Made by a program: the position numbers and the translations under genes
Shown here: one piece after another, positions 42,925 through 51,883 of the stretch
How the letters are laid out: each line of letters opens with the position of its first letter
Position numbering within the stretch: position 1 is the stretch's first letter
Origin: Halopiger goleimassiliensis
GTDB lineage: Archaea > Halobacteriota > Halobacteria > Halobacteriales > Natrialbaceae
DNA length: 64,000 bases
Assembly (NCBI RefSeq): GCF_000455345.1
Contig: NZ_HG315690.1
Span: 1,501,360-1,565,359, forward strand
Direction of reading: 5' to 3'
The notes under the pieces: generated by a model
Told to the model about the DNA's origin: nothing
The model's input: the letters and a program-made list of their open reading frames with translations, nothing else
The model's database searches: none

Positions 42925-45802
42925 ACGAGAAGGTCGACCCCTCACCGGGTTCGGAGTCGACCCAGATCTCGCCGCCGTGGCGCTCGACGATCCGCTGACA
43001 GAGCGCGAGACCGATCCCCGTCCCGTCGTACTCGTCGCGACCGTGTAATCGATCGAAAATGTCGAAGATGCGGTCCTGATTCTCCGGGTCGATGCCGATT
43101 CCGTTATCGCGAACCGAGATCACCCACTCTTGTTTCCGGCGTTCCGCGTCGACGTGGATTCGGGCCGTCGACTCCCCGCTATAGGTGATAGCGTTTTCCA
43201 GGAGGTTCTGGAGGACCTGTCGGAGTTGGTTGCCGTCGCCCTCCACCCGAGGCAGTTCGCCGGCCGTGATCTCCGCGTCGGCGTCCTCGATCTGGAGCTG
43301 GAGATCCTCGAGCACGTCGTCGAGAACGGTGTCCAACTCGACCGGTTCGAACGGGTCGCCCTGCGTCTCGACCCGGGAGTACGCCAGCAGGCCGTCGATC
43401 ATCTCCCGCATTCGGTCAGCACCGTCGACCGCGAACGCGAGGAACTCCTCGCCGTCCTCGTCGAAGGCGTCGCTGTACTGGGTGTCGATCAGCTGCAGGT
43501 AGCTCGAGACCATTCGCAGCGGTTCCTGCAGGTCGTGGGAAGCGGCGTAGGCGAACTGCTCGAGCCGTTCGTTCGACGCCTCGAGCGCCTGCTCGCGGTA
43601 CTCGCGTTCGATCTCGTAACTGACCCACTGCCCCATCAACTCGAGGAACGTTCGTTCGGTGTCGGAGAACTCGCGCTCGCGAGGGTCGGTGCTACCGACC
43701 CACAACGTTCCGTACGGCGTGGACCCGTTCATCACCTTCGTCCCGAGGTAGCAGGTCAGGCCGTGTTCTCGATAGATGTCGTCGTCCTCCCACTCGGTGC
43801 CGCGGACGTCCGCCATTCCGACCGGCTCGTCGCTCTCGATGACCTGGCGGCAGTAACATCCCTCGCCGGGATCGGTCCACAGTGCCCCCGATTCGGCGGC
43901 CCCCTCGTCTCCGTACCCGACGGTGTACTCGTTCCGGAATTTGTCGTCCCACGACGGGAGATGCGTCAGCCCGGCCGCGTCGAGGTCCATCCAGTCGCGT
44001 CCGAGTTCGAGGAGTCGCTCGAGTTTCGCCTCGAACTCGAGGTCGGGATCGGCCGTGATCTCGTAACTCTCCCGCAGGAACCGCTCGCGTTGCTGGCGCT
44101 CGAGTTCGTACTTCACCCACTGGCCCAGCAACCGCTGGAAGGTGTGCTCGTCGTCCGAGAACGCCCGGTCGCGCGGCTCCTCTGAAACGAAAAAGAACGT
44201 TCGGTCGTCGTCACCTTCGACTTCGATGTAGGTGCCGAGATACGCGTCCATACCGAACTCGTCGTGGACGCGGATATCGTCGCGGCCGGCTGCGACGGGA
44301 TCGACGACGCTTTCGACCCCTTCGTAGTCGGCGGTTGCGGCACAGTACGTCTCCGACAGCGGGAGGTCGAGTCCGGGTTCGAAGTGCTCGTGCTCGTCGC
44401 TGACGTACTCTACCTCGAACCGATCTTCGTCCGGATCGACCTTGGCAATCGCGCCGAGTTCGAGGCCGAACTGCTCGCTGCCTAGCTCGAACAACGCCTG
44501 TAACTTCTCGTCGAACGCGAGCGACGGATCGGACGCGATCCGGTAGCTCTCTCGCAGGTACTCCTCGCGTCGCCGCCGCTCGAGTTCGTACTCGACCCAC
44601 TGGCTCATCAGATCGAGGAACGTCCGCTCGGCGTCCGTGTACGGCCTCTCGCGGGGTCGTTCGGACGCGAAACACAGCGTCCCGTACTCCTCGCCGCCGA
44701 CGTGAACGGTGGTCGCGAAGTAGGCGTCCAGCCCGAACCGCTCGTAGGCGCGGTCGTCGGTCCAGCCCGCCTCGGCCGCGTCCGTCACGGCGATCCGGCC
44801 GGGTGCCGCGAGGAGTTTTTGGCAGTACGTGTCACACAGCGAGTCCGTAACCCCCGCCACGATCCGGTCGTGATCGCCGACCGCGGTGACGATCTCGAAC
44901 GTCTCCTCGTCGAGGGTCTGCGTGAAGTAGCCGACCTCGAGGTCGAACCGTTCGCTGCCCAACTCGAGCAGGCGGTGGACCTTCTCCTCGAACGATCGGC
45001 CGGAGCCGGCCGTCGCGTCGTGGAGGGCCTCCAAGAATCGTTCGCGTTGCTGCAGTTCGGTCTTGGCCGTGGCTCGGTCGCGGAGCGTCCGGAGCATCCG
45101 ATCGTTCTCGCGGGCGGGCGCGTCGTCGCCGAAGAACTCCTCGGGCGGCGTGTAGTAGAAGTTGTGACAGGCCGCGCCGTCGTAGATGAGGTGGGGATGG
45201 GTCTGAACGACGGTTCGGATGACTTCCGGCGCGAACAGGTCGCGGTCGTACTGGCAGATCGCGAGCGACTCCGACTCGGCGAAGAGGGCGTTGATCTTCT
45301 GTTCGTACTCCATGAACTTCTCGATCGACGTCTCGTCGTCCTCGATCCAGCTCATCTCGGCGACGATCCGCAGGGCTTCGTACTCCGCTGTGGCCTCTGC
45401 GACGGTGTCGCCGTAGAACTCGATCATCTCGTCGACGTCGAACGATCCGTTGCGGAGGTAGGTCTCGTCGACGGTGTTAAACGACAGCGCGCCGGACTCG
45501 AGGGCCGCGTCGACGTCGATGCCGCCCTCACGAAGCGCCGCCCGTACGTCGGCTTCGGAGCTCTGATCGACGACGTACATGATCCGCTCGCCGCGCTCGA
45601 GGCCGTGGCGGACGAACGGAACGGCGGCCTCGAACTTCTCCTCGGGCGTCTCGTAGATGTGGGCGAAGTGGTCGTTACAGTGGTGTCCGTCGAGCGCTTC
45701 GACCGGTCCGCTGAACTCCGTGCTGCGCTGGAACGCTTCGAGTCCGGTCTCGAGGGTCACCGATTCACCGGTCACGTCAGTCGAGGGCGCGTTCTTACTC
45801 AC
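42905..45802 (-). CDS. MEDS/GAF sensor histidine kinase
   Basis: A 965-residue soluble signalling protein. Order: a MEDS (DcmR-type) sensory domain (about 30-200, starts HCNDHFAHIYETPEE), three tandem GAF-type units (about 255-415, 420-575, 580-735), a HisKA dimerisation domain with the phospho-accepting histidine in AYAASHDLQEPLR, and a HATPase (N box LQNLLENAITYSG, G1 VRDNGIGID, G2 GTGIGLALCQRI). The GAF units share phrases such as RERFLRESY and KLERLLELG, showing internal duplication. No membrane helix is present. GTG 45802 is chosen because a GGAGGTGG sequence (45806-45813) lies just upstream; the frame also opens at 45835. No response regulator is adjacent. It is flanked by intact and broken copies of the endonuclease III start. 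Confidence 0.9.
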   Translation of the reverse strand: MSKNAPSTDVTGESVTLETGLEAFQRSTEFSGPVEALDGHHCNDHFAHIYETPEEKFEAAVPFVRHGLERGERIMYVVDQSSEADVRAALREGGIDVDAALESGALSFNTVDETYLRNGSFDVDEMIEFYGDTVAEATAEYEALRIVAEMSWIEDDETSIEKFMEYEQKINALFAESESLAICQYDRDLFAPEVIRTVVQTHPHLIYDGAACHNFYYTPPEEFFGDDAPARENDRMLRTLRDRATAKTELQQRERFLEALHDATAGSGRSFEEKVHRLLELGSERFDLEVGYFTQTLDEETFEIVTAVGDHDRIVAGVTDSLCDTYCQKLLAAPGRIAVTDAAEAGWTDDRAYERFGLDAYFATTVHVGGEEYGTLCFASERPRERPYTDAERTFLDLMSQWVEYELERRRREEYLRESYRIASDPSLAFDEKLQALFELGSEQFGLELGAIAKVDPDEDRFEVEYVSDEHEHFEPGLDLPLSETYCAATADYEGVESVVDPVAAGRDDIRVHDEFGMDAYLGTYIEVEGDDDRTFFFVSEEPRDRAFSDDEHTFQRLLGQWVKYELERQQRERFLRESYEITADPDLEFEAKLERLLELGRDWMDLDAAGLTHLPSWDDKFRNEYTVGYGDEGAAESGALWTDPGEGCYCRQVIESDEPVGMADVRGTEWEDDDIYREHGLTCYLGTKVMNGSTPYGTLWVGSTDPREREFSDTERTFLELMGQWVSYEIEREYREQALEASNERLEQFAYAASHDLQEPLRMVSSYLQLIDTQYSDAFDEDGEEFLAFAVDGADRMREMIDGLLAYSRVETQGDPFEPVELDTVLDDVLEDLQLQIEDADAEITAGELPRVEGDGNQLRQVLQNLLENAITYSGESTARIHVDAERRKQEWVISVRDNGIGIDPENQDRIFDIFDRLHGRDEYDGTGIGLALCQRIVERHGGEIWVDSEPGEGSTFSFTLPAG

Positions 45803-45805
45803 GAT

Positions 45806-45813
45806 CCACCTCC
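45806..45813 (-). promoter_or_regulatory. Shine-Dalgarno site of the histidine kinase gene
   Basis: GGAGGTGG on the minus strand ends three bases before the GTG at 45802 and decides the start between 45802 and 45835. Strong SD sites are not the rule in this window. Confidence 0.55.
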
Positions 45814-46065
45814 GTTCGATCCGAAACCGGATCACAGCTCGTCGAACTATCGAAGGGAGGCGATAGGCCGATCCGCAGAACGACCTCGGTTGGCAGTATC
45901 GGCGATCCGATCATATAGCGAAGGGAGCGGAGCGAGAGGGAAAAACCCGTCGTGGGCTCGGGTGGTATGCCGACGATCCGGCGCGTTCGGCCGGAACCGG
46001 GTCGTCCTCGAGCGTAGTCAGTATCGTTCAGTACAACTCCTTCGAGTACGTATCGGGTGGCAACG

Positions 46066-46878
46066 ATGGCCGAAGATCGGGAACCCGCCGTCAACATCAG
46101 CGGTGGCGACGCGGGCGGCGGCGTCACGGCGGAGTTCGATCCGGCGACCGCCGACACCCGCGCGGAGGAGGTCGTCGACCGACTGGGCGAGCTGTACTGG
46201 CAGAAGACCTACGGCGGACGGGACGCCTTCACCTGTCTGGTCCGGACGATCCTGAGCCAGAACACGAGCGACAAGGCGAGTCAGCCCGCTCACGACGCGC
46301 TCGTCGAGCGGTACGGTGGCGAGGGCGTCGACCTCGCGGAATCGCTCGCAGCGGCCGAACAATCGGCCCTCGCGGAGACGATCAGCGCCGCGGGGCTGTA
46401 CAACCAGAAGAGCGAGGTCCTGATCGACGTCGCCGAGTGGGTCCTCGAGGAGTTCGGCTCCGCCGCGGCGTTCGACGCGTTCGTCAAAGAGGAGGCTCCC
46501 GAAACGGTCCGCGAAACCCTGCTCGAGGTCCGCGGCGTCGGCCCCAAAACCGCCGACTGCGTCCTGCTGTTCGCGGGCGGCCGGGCCGGCGTCTTCCCCG
46601 TCGACACACACGTCCACCGGATTTACCGCCGACTGGGGATCGCACCCCCGGACGCCGATCACGAGGAAGTGCGGGCCGTTCTCGAGCGCGAGGTGCCGGC
46701 CGAGAAGTGCGGCTTCGGCCACACCGCCTCGATCCAGTTCGGCCGCGAGTACTGTACGGCGCGCAACCCCGCCTGTCTCGAGGATCCCGATGCCTGTCCG
46801 ATGGGCGATCTCTGCGACCAGGTCGGCGTCTACCCGGAGACGGGCGAGGTCGTCGACCCGGCCGACGCGTCCAACTAA
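46066..46878 (+). CDS. nth: endonuclease III
   Basis: A 270-residue base-excision-repair glycosylase/AP lyase. The HhH-GPD motif LLEVRGVGPKTADCVL includes the catalytic lysine K161, and D180 in FPVDTHVHRI is the catalytic aspartate. The C-terminal [4Fe-4S] ligands are CTARNPAC then ACP and LC; the spacing is C-x6-C-x6-C-x5-C, with a longer middle gap than the common x2. An acidic N-terminal extension (about 1-30) matches the duplicate at 42811. ATG 46066 is preferred to an in-frame GTG at 46057. Confidence 0.94.
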   Translation: MAEDREPAVNISGGDAGGGVTAEFDPATADTRAEEVVDRLGELYWQKTYGGRDAFTCLVRTILSQNTSDKASQPAHDALVERYGGEGVDLAESLAAAEQSALAETISAAGLYNQKSEVLIDVAEWVLEEFGSAAAFDAFVKEEAPETVRETLLEVRGVGPKTADCVLLFAGGRAGVFPVDTHVHRIYRRLGIAPPDADHEEVRAVLEREVPAEKCGFGHTASIQFGREYCTARNPACLEDPDACPMGDLCDQVGVYPETGEVVDPADASN

Positions 46879-46915
46879 TCGACGCGATGCGCGGCCTCCG
46901 AAGCTCGGTCGTCGC

Positions 46916-47380
46916 TCACCGTTCGCCCTCGCTCGTCCGATCGGCCGCGTATCGCATCACCACGAGTCCCTCCTCGCCGTCCGCTCGCGGGACGAACTGG
47001 TCGTGGCGTTCGAACCCACAGTCCTCGTAGAACTCGACGAGTCCCTCGCGACAGTCCAGCGTCAGGACGTCCACGTCGGCGAGGTCCGGGTGGGAGACGA
47101 TCGCCTCGAGCAACTCGCTGCCGAGGCCCCGACCGCGCAACTCCTCGGTGACGATCACGTCGTAGATCTTCCCGTAGTAGACGAAGTCGGTGAGCACGCG
47201 CCCGGCGGCGACGAGTTCGCCGCTGCTCTCGTCGCGGAGACCGACGACGACGTCGGTGTGATCGACCGCTCGGCGTACGTCCTCCCGGTCGCGGTCGTCC
47301 CACCACTCGTACGTCAGGTAGCACGCGTGGAGGTCGTCGACCGCCTCGTCGTCGAGTTCGTGGACTACCTCGTACGTCAT
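46916..47380 (-). CDS. GNAT family N-acetyltransferase
   Basis: A 154-residue acetyltransferase. Motif A reads YYGKIYDVIVTEELRGRGLG and is followed by SELLEAIVSHPDL; the RGRGLG loop binds acetyl-CoA pyrophosphate. The end strand LVEFYEDCGFERHDQF is typical. ATG 47380 gives the normal size. It converges with nth and is divergent from trkH. The substrate is unknown. Confidence 0.9.
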   Translation of the reverse strand: MTYEVVHELDDEAVDDLHACYLTYEWWDDRDREDVRRAVDHTDVVVGLRDESSGELVAAGRVLTDFVYYGKIYDVIVTEELRGRGLGSELLEAIVSHPDLADVDVLTLDCREGLVEFYEDCGFERHDQFVPRADGEEGLVVMRYAADRTSEGER

Positions 47381-47694
47381 CCGTTGGTCCGACGTGCGGG
47401 CCGACCGATCGTAACGGTTTCTGATTCGATACGTTCGGGCCGTTCGCGAGGGGACCCGTCTGATCTCATCGTCGTCCCTTGTGGTCGTCCAGACGGGACC
47501 CACACCGACGAGGCCCTCGTCGCGGACACCGATCGCGGGGCCTCGAGTTTCGAAACCGAAGACGGCGACGAAGACCGTTCCACACCTGCGATCTCCTGAC
47601 AAACGCTTTTTCGCGTTATCCCCGTACTGCCCCCGAAACGCCGTTCTGCGATCGGCTCCCCTCCGAACGCCGGACGGCGATCGACCGGACGACG
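47381..47694. other. 314-base divergent gap upstream of trkH
   Basis: No gene is supported. An inverted repeat CCCGTCTG (47455-47462) and CAGACGGG (47490-47497) could be an operator or hairpin between the GNAT and trkH promoters. Open frames here extend either neighbour without homology. Confidence 0.4.
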
Positions 47695-49203
47695 ATGGAC
47701 GAGATACTGCGACGCGCACTGTACGACTTCGGGACTCTCCTCACGGTGTACGCCGCGCTCCCGTCGATCACCGTCCCCGTCGCGATCGGTCTGGGCGAGG
47801 GGTACGCGGCCCCGGGGTTCGCGGTCGCCGCCGCAGTCGCGTTCGGGTTCGGACGGGGAATCGAAGCCGTCTTCGATCCGCCGGAGGACGCGAACGGCCT
47901 TTCCGCTGGCGTGATCACCGTCTCAGTCGGCTGGTTCCTCACGGGCGTGTTGAGCGCCCTCCCCCTGTTGTTCGTGGCCTGGACCGTGCGCCTCGAGCCG
48001 TCGGTGCTCGCCACGCCGCCGATGACGGGATCGCTCGCGACGTTTCTCGCGCCGATCGACGCGACGTTCGAGGGGATGAGCGGCGTCACCGGGACCGGAT
48101 TCAGCATGGCGTCGGATCCGGGCGAGTTGCCGCGGAGCCTGCAGTGGTGGCGGTCGCTCGTCCAGTGGGTCGGCGGGATCGGCGTGATCGTCCTCGCGGC
48201 GGCGTTCGCGAGCAGCGAGGAGAGCGACTCGTTCTCGGCGATTCACGGTAGCATGGCCCCGACGGAGTCGATCCGATCGACGACGCAGGGAACCGCGGCG
48301 GCGCTGTGGTGGCTGCTCGCCCTGGTGACGGTGGCGGCCGCGCTGTGGCTCTGGCTGGTCGGCATGGGACCGTGGGCGGCGCTGAACCACGCGATGACGG
48401 GTGTGACGACCGGCGGGTTCACGATCACCGGCTCGAGCGTGGAGTCGTACGACGACGCGGTGATCGAGACCGCCCTCCTGCCGGTGATGATCGTCGGTGC
48501 CGTCTCGTTCAGCGTGCTCTTTTTCCTCTTTCGTGGCGACCTCGAGCGGATCTGGGGTGACGCCCAGACGGTCTGGCTGTTCGGGGCGCTCGCTCTCGGG
48601 GCGGTCGTCACCGTCGGTGCGCTCGTCGCGACCGGTTCGTATCCGACGACGACCGCAGCTGTTCGCTACGGGACGTTCCAACTCGTTTCGGGGCTCACCT
48701 GTACGGGATTTCAGTCGGACACCGTGCTCGGGGACGCGTGGGCCGCGCCCGGCCTGCTCGCGGTGACGCTCTCGATGGTGGTCGGCGGCGCGGCCGGCTC
48801 GACCGCGGGCGGCGTGAAAATCGTTCGCGTCCGACGCATCCTGCTCGACGCGCCCGAACACGGGATGGACGTCTACGAGCCGAGCGAGTCGTCGGCCGAC
48901 ACCGCGGGCGAGGCGTCGGCGGCGTTCGACACTGCGGCCGTAATCGCCGTCCTCTGGTTCGTCCTGCTGTTCGTCACGAGCCTGGTTGCCCTGCTGGTCC
49001 TCCCGGCGGAGTACGCGACGGGAGAGGTGCTCTTCGAGGTGGCAAGCGTCCAGGGCAACGTCGGCCTCAGCACCGGTATCGTCGACGCGACGATCCCCGC
49101 CACGCTCAAAGTGACGCTCCTGCTCGCGATGTGGATCGGCCGCCTCGAGATCGTTCCCGTGGTCGTCTCCGCGAGACTACTGTACGACGAGGTGGTCGGC
49201 TGA
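47695..49203 (+). CDS. TrkH-type potassium uptake channel subunit
   Basis: A 502-residue polytopic protein with about 10-12 helices and four pore-loop repeats: EGMSGVTGTGF, HAMTGVTTGGFT, LVSGLTCTGFQ and SVQGNVGLSTG. The glycines in each repeat form the K+ selectivity filter. GGAAGSTAGGVKIVRV between the last repeats is a family hallmark. It takes up K+, central to salt-in osmoadaptation. A TrkA/KTN regulator is not in the window. The stop overlaps the start of the following small membrane-protein gene (TGATG). Confidence 0.93.
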   Translation: MDEILRRALYDFGTLLTVYAALPSITVPVAIGLGEGYAAPGFAVAAAVAFGFGRGIEAVFDPPEDANGLSAGVITVSVGWFLTGVLSALPLLFVAWTVRLEPSVLATPPMTGSLATFLAPIDATFEGMSGVTGTGFSMASDPGELPRSLQWWRSLVQWVGGIGVIVLAAAFASSEESDSFSAIHGSMAPTESIRSTTQGTAAALWWLLALVTVAAALWLWLVGMGPWAALNHAMTGVTTGGFTITGSSVESYDDAVIETALLPVMIVGAVSFSVLFFLFRGDLERIWGDAQTVWLFGALALGAVVTVGALVATGSYPTTTAAVRYGTFQLVSGLTCTGFQSDTVLGDAWAAPGLLAVTLSMVVGGAAGSTAGGVKIVRVRRILLDAPEHGMDVYEPSESSADTAGEASAAFDTAAVIAVLWFVLLFVTSLVALLVLPAEYATGEVLFEVASVQGNVGLSTGIVDATIPATLKVTLLLAMWIGRLEIVPVVVSARLLYDEVVG

Positions 49204-49508
49204 TGGACCTCGAGTCCGTTCTCCAGGCCCCGTTCGAGGAGGCACCGAATCGGTCGTTCGAAGCCGTGTTGCTGGTCGGCGTCGTGCTGTTCGTGGCGGT
49301 CACCGTCCTGGGACGCTCGTGGGCGACGATGGTCATCGTCGGAGCGTATCTCTGTTTCCTGCCACTCTACGTCGGCTACCGGACGCACAGACGCGTCCAG
49401 GAGGGGGACGGACCTGGAGGCCGTGACCGGAGAACGGACGCGAACGGCGAGTCAAACTCCGGCGCAAGCGTCGAATCCGAACCTGACGCGACCGACGGCG
49501 GCGACTGA
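49203..49508 (+). CDS. small membrane protein coupled to trkH
   Basis: A 101-residue protein with two predicted helices (about 21-36 and 41-58) and an acidic, disordered tail. Its ATG (49203) overlaps the trkH stop by one base, so it is translationally coupled. It could be an accessory subunit or regulator of the K+ channel. Not a recognised family. Confidence 0.72.
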   Translation: MDLESVLQAPFEEAPNRSFEAVLLVGVVLFVAVTVLGRSWATMVIVGAYLCFLPLYVGYRTHRRVQEGDGPGGRDRRTDANGESNSGASVESEPDATDGGD

Positions 49509-49613
49509 CGATACCCGAAGGAACCGTTCCGTGAGGGAATTGGTACCGTGTTGAAACGTTCACTCGAGTCCACAACGCCTTTACGTCACCATCAAAGAAG
49601 ACCCGGAGCACCA

Positions 49614-50744
49614 ATGGCTGCAGACCCTGAAGGGGTTGCAGAGACGAGCGAAACGCGCGCGGAATCGCCTGCGGACACATCGGCGGTCTCACGCCGCCGG
49701 CTGCTGTCGGCGACCGCGGTCGGTTCGGCCACCGCGCTCGCGGGCTGTACTGATCTGCTCGGCGCTGAGCAGGGACTGCGCGTGATGGTCTGGAGCGGAA
49801 ACTACGCGGATCGGTTCGAGGAGGGCGTCATCCCCCAGTGGGAGGAGGAACACGACGTCGAGATCGACCTCCGGCGCGGCTGGGGCGAGGTCCTCGAGGA
49901 GATCCGCAACGCGCCCGCGGACGATCCGCCGTTCGACGTCACCGTCACGGAAGGAAACTTCTACTATTTAGGCCGCCAGGACGACCTGTTCGAGCCGATC
50001 GACGTCGACAACATCTCGAACTACGACGAGATCATGGACTTCTACACGGAGATCCGCGATCCCGAGTACGGGATGCCGGTCGACGGCGCGCCGTGTACGA
50101 TCATCTACCGCGACGACGCGGACGTCGACCCCGAAACCTGGGCCGACCTCTCCTCGGAGGCCGTCCGGAACAGCGGGGGCGTCGGCATCGACACCAGTTT
50201 CTGGTGGTTCCCCATGTACGCCGCGGCGATCGGTATGGACGACCGCGAGGGCGACGGGGAGATGTACGAGCCCGACCTCCACGAGGACGTCCTCGAGACG
50301 GTCGAAAACTGGGGCATCGAGGAGTGGGCCAGTTCCGGGGAGGAGATCTGGCAGGCCTTCGAGAACGGCGTCATCGACGTCGCCCAGTGGTACTACGAAC
50401 AGACTGCCTACGACATCGACGACTACGACGGGTTGAGCCACACGATGCCGGAGCAGACCACCGGTTACTTCAACAACTGGTGTGTCGTTCGCGGCACCGA
50501 CAAGCAGGACGAGGCCGAGGAGTTCATCGACTTCCTGCTGGACGCCGAGGTCCAGTCGCAGTGGGCCGAGTCCATCCCGCTGATGTTCAGCAACGAGAAC
50601 GTCGAGTACCCCGACCGGGTCGCGGACGATCTCCCAACGACGGACGAGGAAGCTCGCAACGTCGCGTTCCCCGACTGGGAGTTCCTCGCAGAGCACCGAC
50701 GCGATCTCTCCCGCGAGTTCACCAGCATGCAACAGTCCTCCTGA
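49614..50744 (+). CDS. ABC transporter substrate-binding lipoprotein (PotD-like)
   Basis: A 376-residue extracellular solute-binding protein of the spermidine/putrescine group. The N-terminus has a Tat motif SRRRLLSATA and a lipobox ALAGC, so it is lipid-anchored outside. The mature part starts LRVMVWSGNY, typical of PotD/PotF. Acidic and aromatic residues such as EGNFYYLG and FWWFPMYAAA would line the pocket. It begins a four-gene operon with the ATPase and two permeases. Polyamines are likely but not certain; related systems carry other cationic or small organic ligands. Confidence 0.9.
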   Translation: MAADPEGVAETSETRAESPADTSAVSRRRLLSATAVGSATALAGCTDLLGAEQGLRVMVWSGNYADRFEEGVIPQWEEEHDVEIDLRRGWGEVLEEIRNAPADDPPFDVTVTEGNFYYLGRQDDLFEPIDVDNISNYDEIMDFYTEIRDPEYGMPVDGAPCTIIYRDDADVDPETWADLSSEAVRNSGGVGIDTSFWWFPMYAAAIGMDDREGDGEMYEPDLHEDVLETVENWGIEEWASSGEEIWQAFENGVIDVAQWYYEQTAYDIDDYDGLSHTMPEQTTGYFNNWCVVRGTDKQDEAEEFIDFLLDAEVQSQWAESIPLMFSNENVEYPDRVADDLPTTDEEARNVAFPDWEFLAEHRRDLSREFTSMQQSS

Positions 50745-50750
50745 CGAGCC

Positions 50751-51878
50751 ATGTCCGAGATTACACTGCAGGGACTCGAGAAACGCTACGGCGAGACCAC
50801 AGCCGTCGAGGACGTCTCGATCGAGATCGCCGACGGCGAGTTGCTCTGTCTGCTCGGGCCGAGCGGCAGCGGGAAGTCGACTACGCTCCGGATGATCGCC
50901 GGCCTCGAGAGCCCGACCGAGGGGACGATCCACATCGACGGCGAAGACGTTACGGACCAACCCGCCTACGACCGGAACACGTCGACGGTGTTCCAGGACT
51001 GGGCGCTGTTCCCCCACAAGACGGTACTCGAGAACGTCGCCTTCGGCCTCAAGATGCGGGGCGTCTCGGCCGAACGGCGCGAAGAACGCGCCCGCGAGAT
51101 GCTCGAGCGCGTCCAGATGGCCGGCCACGAGGACGACGATCCCACAAATCTGAGCGGCGGTCAGAAGCAACGGGTCGCCCTCGCCCGCTCGCTCGCGGTC
51201 AATCCGGACGTCCTCCTGCTGGACGAACCACTGTCGAACCTCGACAAGCGACTGCGCGAGGACATGCAGATCGAACTCCGCGAGATCCACGAGGACGTCG
51301 AGGAGACGTTCGTCCACGTCACGCACGACCAGGACGAGGCCTTTACCCTCGCCGACCGCATCGGGATCATGAACGAGGGGAAGCTGATCCAGGTCGGCGA
51401 CCCCGACGAGGTCTACGAGAACCCGAAGAACCGGTTCATCGAAGGGTTCCTCGGCGATACGAACTTCGTCGACGCGACGGTGACCCGGACCGCCGTCGAC
51501 GCCGTCCACGTCGACACCGAACTCGACCACGAACTCGTGTTGCCGACGGATCGCGACCACGACCTCGAGGCGGGGACGGAACTGACGCTCTCGTTGCGGC
51601 CCGAGATCCTCTCGATTACGCAGGCCTCGGCTGAAGCTGACGACCAGCGCGTCGTCGCGGACGGCAGCACGACCACGGCCGTCCCCGGACGGATCGACAA
51701 CGTCATCTACCGCGGGTCGACCGTCCGGTACTCGGTATCGGTCAACGAGACGTCGCTGTTCGCCGAACGGAACGCCGGCGAGACCGGCGACCTCTCGGCC
51801 GGCGACGAAGTGAACCTCGAGTGGGACGGCGAGGAAGTGCTGGCGTTCCGAACGGACGGGAGCCGCGTCTCCCTGTGA
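50751..51878 (+). CDS. ABC transporter ATP-binding protein (PotA-like)
   Basis: A 375-residue ATPase energising the transporter. Walker A GPSGSGKST (36-44), ABC signature LSGGQKQR, Walker B VLLLDEPLSNLD, and the switch HVTHDQDEA are all present. A C-terminal TOBE/regulatory domain (about 285-375) has LRPEILSI and VIYRGSTVRY, as in PotA/MalK-type subunits. It starts 6 bases after the binding protein gene and is followed by the first permease after 5 bases. Confidence 0.95.
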   Translation: MSEITLQGLEKRYGETTAVEDVSIEIADGELLCLLGPSGSGKSTTLRMIAGLESPTEGTIHIDGEDVTDQPAYDRNTSTVFQDWALFPHKTVLENVAFGLKMRGVSAERREERAREMLERVQMAGHEDDDPTNLSGGQKQRVALARSLAVNPDVLLLDEPLSNLDKRLREDMQIELREIHEDVEETFVHVTHDQDEAFTLADRIGIMNEGKLIQVGDPDEVYENPKNRFIEGFLGDTNFVDATVTRTAVDAVHVDTELDHELVLPTDRDHDLEAGTELTLSLRPEILSITQASAEADDQRVVADGSTTTAVPGRIDNVIYRGSTVRYSVSVNETSLFAERNAGETGDLSAGDEVNLEWDGEEVLAFRTDGSRVSL

Positions 51879-51883
51879 TCACC

